NCBI GenBank assembly: GCA_001564065.1
Contig: LKNA01000027.1
Location: forward strand, 1-37,963
Reading direction: 5' to 3'
DNA length: 37,963 nucleotides
From: Chitinophagaceae bacterium T5-Br10_B2g13
GTDB taxonomy: Bacteria; Bacteroidota; Rhodothermia; Balneolales; Balneolaceae
Below, in pieces: positions 34,399-37,963 of this stretch. Position 1 is the first letter of the stretch; every line of letters begins with the position of its first letter. The notes under the pieces are model-generated. The model was not told the origin of the DNA and did not search any database. It was given only the letters and a program-made list of their open reading frames with translations. The position numbers and the translations under genes were made by a program.

Positions 34399-34431
34399 AA
34401 AAGGTTCAGCATAGATGTTGAACCTTTTTTT
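34399..34431 (+). terminator. Intrinsic terminator of the E1 gene, possibly bidirectional
   Basis: AAAAGGTTCA (34399-34408) pairs with TGAACCTTTT (34419-34428) over a 10-nt loop, followed by more T. The other strand also shows a short T tract after the stem, so it can serve the convergent ctaB. Confidence 0.82.
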
Positions 34432-34452
34432 GTTTGTAGATAATTGTCTGAG

Positions 34453-35358
34453 TTAAACAATCATCCAGTCCAGAAAGACGAAAATCCACACAAGAGGGAG
34501 GTAAGCGAAGGAGGCAAACATAAGGGACTTTGCCGTGGGGATGTCCCGTTTAAGGGCGAATTTGATGCCGTACCACAAGAATGCAAGTGTAGTGAGCATT
34601 CCGCCTGCAAGGAAAAGCCATCCCATCAGCTCCATCACGTAAAGTTTGTAAACGGTTGGAATTAAAATGACTAAGGGTAGCAACACCCAAAGTACGGCTT
34701 TGTATCCCTTTGGATCATTTTTGGGCAGCATTTTAAAGCCGGCGTGATCATAATCTTTCTCACAAACCCACGCAATGGCTATAACGTGGGGAATTTGCCA
34801 GCAGTAGATAATCCCAAACAGAATCCACATTCCGTGTTCAAACAGAGTGCCGGATACAGCAGCCCATCCGCCCACAACCGGAAGGGCACCCGGAACAGCT
34901 CCGACAAACACATTCAGTGCTGAAATACGCTTCAGCGGAGTGTACATGAACAGGTAGATAATCGTAGTGGCTACAGAGACCATACCCGCAACCGGGTTTA
35001 CCACAAATATGAGATAAATAAGGCCTAAAAAAATTAATGACAGAGAAAAAATAACGCCATGCTTTGGGGGAATTCTCGAATCGGGGAGCGGACGTTTGCT
35101 GGTTCGCTTCATCAGCCCGTCGTAACGGTGCTCCAGAAACATGTTGTGAGCCGCAGTTCCGGCCGCAACCAGGTAAGTGCCGAGCATTGCATGTATCATT
35201 AGCATATAATCCACACTGCCGGATGTAGCCATCAGGAAACCTATAAGCATACTTGCCAGAACGGTAAATGTAATACCCGGCTTTGTAAGCTCATAATAGT
35301 CACCAATTGTCCCTGTAAATTTTTGCAGGGTATCGGTTTGTGTGGTTGTGTTACTCAT
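34453..35358 (-). CDS. ctaB: Protoheme IX farnesyltransferase (heme O synthase)
   Basis: CtaB attaches a farnesyl group to heme B, giving heme O for terminal oxidases. The 301-residue UbiA-family membrane protein has about eight or nine spans. The prenyl-diphosphate motif reads NMFLEHRYDGLMKRTSKRPL near residue 71. The first Asp of the bacterial N-x3-D-x3-D pattern is Glu here, as in mitochondrial COX10. The second loop has CEKDYDHAGFKMLP near 198. It is divergent from ctaA, which makes the next intermediate, so the pair forms a heme A module. Confidence 0.94.
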   Translation of the reverse strand: MSNTTTQTDTLQKFTGTIGDYYELTKPGITFTVLASMLIGFLMATSGSVDYMLMIHAMLGTYLVAAGTAAHNMFLEHRYDGLMKRTSKRPLPDSRIPPKHGVIFSLSLIFLGLIYLIFVVNPVAGMVSVATTIIYLFMYTPLKRISALNVFVGAVPGALPVVGGWAAVSGTLFEHGMWILFGIIYCWQIPHVIAIAWVCEKDYDHAGFKMLPKNDPKGYKAVLWVLLPLVILIPTVYKLYVMELMGWLFLAGGMLTTLAFLWYGIKFALKRDIPTAKSLMFASFAYLPLVWIFVFLDWMIV

Positions 35359-35381
35359 TTGGTCGTTCTCGGGTTAAATGC

Positions 35382-35487
35382 TTGGCAAAATTAATGAATT
35401 TGATCGTGATATGTTACCTTTATATCCCCTTCAAAATAAAAAGATACTATAGGAACGATTCGGTTTGGAATAGCTATTATTTGCCAA
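35382..35487. promoter_or_regulatory. Mirrored TTGGCAAA/TTTGCCAA boxes between ctaB and ctaA
   Basis: TTGGCAAA (35382-35389) and TTTGCCAA (35480-35487) are perfect inverted copies. Each lies about 25-45 nt from the start of the gene it faces. On the ctaB strand the first box overlaps TAATTTTG, an exact match to the Bacteroidota -7 box. They may be the two promoters' shared core or sites for one regulator. Confidence 0.4.
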
Positions 35488-35526
35488 ACGTGAGGTCGAA
35501 ATTAATAACTTTTTTGTGAACAGAGA

Positions 35527-36459
35527 ATGAAACTCAATTTGTATCAGAAAACAGCGATAACAACAGTTATTGCCACGATAGTCTTAATCTTTGTAGGCGG
35601 ATTGGTACGGGCATCAGGTGCAGGCCTGGGCTGCCCCGACTGGCCACAGTGCTTTGGCATGTGGATTCCTCCTACGAATGCTGCAGATCTCCCTCCCCAG
35701 TATGATGCTTCACTCTTCAATGCCATGCATACATGGCTGGAGTATGTAAATCGGTTGGTAGGTGTACTTATAGGATTTCTTATTACTCTCACCTTTCTGT
35801 TCTCATTCAAGTACAGAAAGAAAGATCCAATCGTGACCTATGCCTCCGGTGCTGCTTTTGTGCTGGTGCTTTTTCAAGGCTGGCTTGGCGGGCAAGTTGT
35901 GCGAAGCGGTTTGAGCGGAGGTATGATAACCATACATATGATTGTAGCGATGATTATTCTGGCAACACTTCTTTATGCCAGTTTCAGGGCAACCCGGGAG
36001 AAAATTAAGATCCAAGTACCCAAAAAGCACCGGAAAATATTAATGCTGATCGCGGTTTCTCTTTTTATAATAACTATGGTACAAATGGTAATCGGCACGC
36101 AGGTAAGAGAGTCGATCGATTTTGCGAAAAATGTATTGGATTTACCGAGAAGTGAATGGATTGATATGGACGACTGGCTCTATATTATTCACCGCAGTTT
36201 TTCATGGTTAGTGGTTATTCCGGCCGGTCTTATGCTTTTTTATAATAAAAAGTTAAATGTCCCTAAAATGCTGGTACATTTGGGTTGGGCGATTACCGGT
36301 CTGATATTACTGCAGATAATTGTAGGGGTGAGCCTAGAGTGGTTTAATATGCCGGGAGTTTCACAGGTAATACATCTTGTTGGGGTCGCAGTATTGATCT
36401 GCGCAGAGATGCTCTATATCCTGATTCTGAGGTTTTCGAATAAAATGACAAATCCCTGA
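35527..36459 (+). CDS. ctaA: Heme A synthase (COX15/CtaA)
   Basis: CtaA oxidises the C8 methyl of heme O to a formyl group, making heme A for aa3-type cytochrome oxidase. The 310-residue membrane protein has about eight spans with paired heme-ligand histidines: HTWLEYVNRLVG near 76, HMIVAM near 137, HRSFSW near 222 and HLVGVA near 285. The first periplasmic loop has the conserved cysteine pair in GLGCPDWPQCFG near 34. It is convergent with the MerR gene, 18 nt apart. Its presence implies aerobic respiration with heme A oxidases. Confidence 0.95.
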   Translation: MKLNLYQKTAITTVIATIVLIFVGGLVRASGAGLGCPDWPQCFGMWIPPTNAADLPPQYDASLFNAMHTWLEYVNRLVGVLIGFLITLTFLFSFKYRKKDPIVTYASGAAFVLVLFQGWLGGQVVRSGLSGGMITIHMIVAMIILATLLYASFRATREKIKIQVPKKHRKILMLIAVSLFIITMVQMVIGTQVRESIDFAKNVLDLPRSEWIDMDDWLYIIHRSFSWLVVIPAGLMLFYNKKLNVPKMLVHLGWAITGLILLQIIVGVSLEWFNMPGVSQVIHLVGVAVLICAEMLYILILRFSNKMTNP

Positions 36460-36477
36460 TTTGTGTAAAGAATTACC

Positions 36478-36810
36478 TTAAAGCTTCTCCTTCAGCTTTT
36501 GAAGAAAGAGCTTTACTTCCTGAAGGTCTTTTTTTACCTCGACAGAAAGGGGATCAGTGCCGGAAATTTCTTTTTCAGTTTCTTCGCCCTCAATAATTTT
36601 TTTAGCACCGGCTGTGCTATATTTCTTCTCTTGAATAAGCTCTTTTAGCTTAAGGATAAGGGTGATATCATCCTCTTTGTAGGTTCGGTTTCCGGCTTTA
36701 TTTTTCCGGGGTTTTAAATCATTAAAAATGGTCTCCCAATAGCGAAGTACATGCGGTTCTATGTCGGTGATTTCACTCACTTCACCGATTGAGTAATACA
36801 ATTTCTTCAT
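36478..36810 (-). CDS. MerR-family transcriptional regulator
   Basis: The 110-residue protein has the MerR winged-helix at residues 3-72: YSIGEVSEITDIEPHVLRYWE (helix-turn-helix), then LKPRKNKAGNRTY (wing) and DDITLILKLKELIQEKKYS. The C-terminus is a short, charged helix (about 75-110) suited to dimerisation. There is no cysteine cluster or ligand domain, so it is not a metal sensor. Small MerR proteins with the same E-P-H-V-L-R-Y-W-E helix are common in Bacteroidota; the target is unknown. It is divergent from the GT2 gene across an 81-bp gap that could hold its own operator. Confidence 0.9.
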   Translation of the reverse strand: MKKLYYSIGEVSEITDIEPHVLRYWETIFNDLKPRKNKAGNRTYKEDDITLILKLKELIQEKKYSTAGAKKIIEGEETEKEISGTDPLSVEVKKDLQEVKLFLQKLKEKL

Positions 36811-36891
36811 GGCACGGAAATCCTTTATTTTCAGATTATCGAATTGTTAAGGTAGACACTGCTGTTGTTAAATTAAAGAATTTGTAAATCA

Positions 36892-37872
36892 TTGCAGGGA
36901 AAAAAAATAGATAAATCCGAAAAAGAGGCTTCAAATCTGCCCGATATAAGTATTGTGGTTCCTCTGCTGAATGAGGAGAAGTCACTGTCTGAGCTTGCAG
37001 AACAAGTTCAAAACGCAATTACTAATGCTGGATACAGTTATGAACTGCTGTTTGTTGACGACGGATCTCGCGATAACTCCTGGAATATTGTTGAAGAGTT
37101 ATCTTCGAAAGAGAGCAGAATTCGCGGCATCAGGCTGAGACGGAATTATGGAAAAAGTGATGCATTACAAGCCGGTTTTGATGAAGTAAAAGGCCGGTAT
37201 GTAGTAACGATGGATGCAGACCTGCAGGACGATCCGAATGAAATTCCGGATATGATTCAGCAGCTTGAAAATGGAGCCGATCTGGTAAGTGGATGGAAGA
37301 AAAAGCGCCACGACCCAATTACCAAAACGATACCCTCCAGATTTTTTAATACTGTAACCAGATGGGTAACCGGTATAAAACTTCACGATTTTAATTGCGG
37401 GCTTAAGGCCTATAAAAGAGAGGTAGTTGACAACATCTACCTTTATGGAGAGATGCACCGTTATGTTCCTCTTTTGGCCAAATGGAACGGGTTTGATAAG
37501 ATCGAAGAGAAAGTTGTAAAACATCATCCCAGAAAGTTTGGTAAGACCAAGTTTGGGATCTCCCGATTTTTAAACGGATTTCTGGACCTTGTTACACTAC
37601 TGTTTATCAACAGGTACATTCAGAGGCCGATGCACTTCTTTGGACTGTTTGGCGTGTTATTTCTTGTAGTCGGTGTTTTGATCAACCTCTATCTAGCCTA
37701 TTTAAAAATATTTTTGGGTGAACCTCTCGCCAACAGGCCGTTACTGTTTCTTGGACTTTTACTGGTGATGGTGGGAGTTCAATTCTTTTCCATTGGATTT
37801 TTGGGTGAACTGCTAAACAGGGGTGAGGTTAAAAAACAGAAACCCAATATTGCCGAAAAAACAGATTTATGA
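36892..37872 (+). CDS. Membrane-anchored family 2 glycosyltransferase (DPM1/ArnC/GtrB-like)
   Basis: The enzyme transfers a sugar from a nucleotide donor, usually to a polyprenyl phosphate. The 326-residue protein has the GT-A domain with ISIVVPLLNEEKSL near 20, ELLFVDDGSRDNSW near 50, and TMDADLQDDP near 105 (the DxD metal site). The HDFNCGLKAYKRE acceptor block lies near 164. Two C-terminal membrane spans (about 235-260 and 275-300) fit the polyprenol-phosphate subgroup. The start is TTG at 36892; no ATG precedes the DxD. The next gene begins in an ATGA overlap with its stop, so they are coupled. Confidence 0.91.
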   Translation: MQGKKIDKSEKEASNLPDISIVVPLLNEEKSLSELAEQVQNAITNAGYSYELLFVDDGSRDNSWNIVEELSSKESRIRGIRLRRNYGKSDALQAGFDEVKGRYVVTMDADLQDDPNEIPDMIQQLENGADLVSGWKKKRHDPITKTIPSRFFNTVTRWVTGIKLHDFNCGLKAYKREVVDNIYLYGEMHRYVPLLAKWNGFDKIEEKVVKHHPRKFGKTKFGISRFLNGFLDLVTLLFINRYIQRPMHFFGLFGVLFLVVGVLINLYLAYLKIFLGEPLANRPLLFLGLLLVMVGVQFFSIGFLGELLNRGEVKKQKPNIAEKTDL

Positions 37873-37963
37873 GCAGGATAGCCTACGATCCGGTAAAAGA
37901 TCGGTTTGCCAAAATTATCCGGAGTTCTAGGTTCCTGCGGAGAATGTTCTATTTTTTGCTGGA
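37869..37963 (+). CDS. Unidentified gene, 3' truncated by window edge
   Basis: An ATG at 37869 overlaps the stop of the GT2 gene (ATGA), and the frame stays open to the end of the window, giving 31 codons. The visible peptide starts MSRIAYDPVKDRFAKIIRSS and continues with basic and hydrophobic residues ending FYFLL. This is too short to name a family. A class I SAM-dependent methyltransferase is a weak guess only. Confidence 0.6.
   Translation, partial: MSRIAYDPVKDRFAKIIRSSRFLRRMFYFLL

Noticed and set aside
34444..34665. Small open frame opposite the 3' end of ctaB
   Set aside because: His/Lys-rich low-information peptide antisense to a certain membrane protein gene.
1..37963. CRISPR array, transposase, integrase or phage genes
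   Set aside because: No regularly spaced direct repeats and no transposase, integrase or phage protein in any credible frame.
1..37963. tRNA, rRNA or known riboswitch
   Set aside because: Gaps are short; none showed a cloverleaf with TTCGANTC-type arm, rRNA-like sequence, or an FMN/TPP/cobalamin aptamer near ribH, the E1 gene or others.

Overview
This is a chromosomal window of ordinary housekeeping density. It suggests a Gram-negative, aerobic bacterium of the Bacteroidota/Balneolota/Rhodothermota group. The visible reasons are: BamA followed by three tandem Skp/OmpH chaperones; a fused E1 alpha/beta 2-oxoacid dehydrogenase; a serine-palmitoyltransferase-type enzyme; heme A synthesis genes; frequent TTG/GTG starts without clear Shine-Dalgarno sequences; and a promoter matching the Bacteroidota TTTG-N19-TAnnTTTG pattern. 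The phylum-level placement is inference. I saw no insertion sequences, prophage, CRISPR array, rRNA or tRNA.

Layout. 1-7.9 kb (+): a 5'-truncated S41 processing protease, a PHP phosphoesterase, ribH, then uppS-bamA-skp-skp-skp, an envelope-biogenesis run closed by a strong terminator. 7.9-9.8 kb: an orphan VWA protein (-), divergent from rnhB (+). 9.8-15.3 kb (-): the rod-shape operon mreB-mreC-mreD-mrdA-rodA. 15.4-17.5 kb (-): purN-purH. 17.6-20.5 kb (-): recA-recX-AI-2E family permease. 20.6-25.1 kb (-): an SDR/epimerase, an exported beta-propeller/Ig-like protein, mutY with an intact Nudix box, and a DUF2400 (TIGR02757) gene, all tightly coupled. 25.2-29.9 kb (+): two GT4 glycosyltransferases, an SPT-like alpha-oxoamine synthase and a two-lobed GNAT-like acyltransferase. 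30-34.4 kb (+): fumC and the fused E1. 34.4-36.5 kb: divergent ctaB/ctaA for heme O and heme A. 36.5-37.96 kb: a small MerR regulator (-), a membrane GT2 (+) and the start of an unidentified gene.

How the genes work together. Three modules dominate: outer-membrane assembly (UppS lipid carrier, BamA, Skp), lateral-wall growth (MreBCD, PBP2, RodA) and DNA repair (RecA/RecX, MutY, DUF2400, RNase HII). The most interesting area is 24.1-29.9 kb. There a reductase-like SDR, two glycosyltransferases, an SPT-type enzyme and an acyltransferase could form a glycosylated sphingolipid or sulfonolipid pathway. Other points worth a second look are two terminator-like hairpins inside recX, a MutY carrying a complete Nudix consensus, a DUF2400 protein with a glycosylase-like D-x-H-V-x-R motif beside mutY, mirrored boxes between ctaA and ctaB, and a LacI-type palindrome upstream of fumC.
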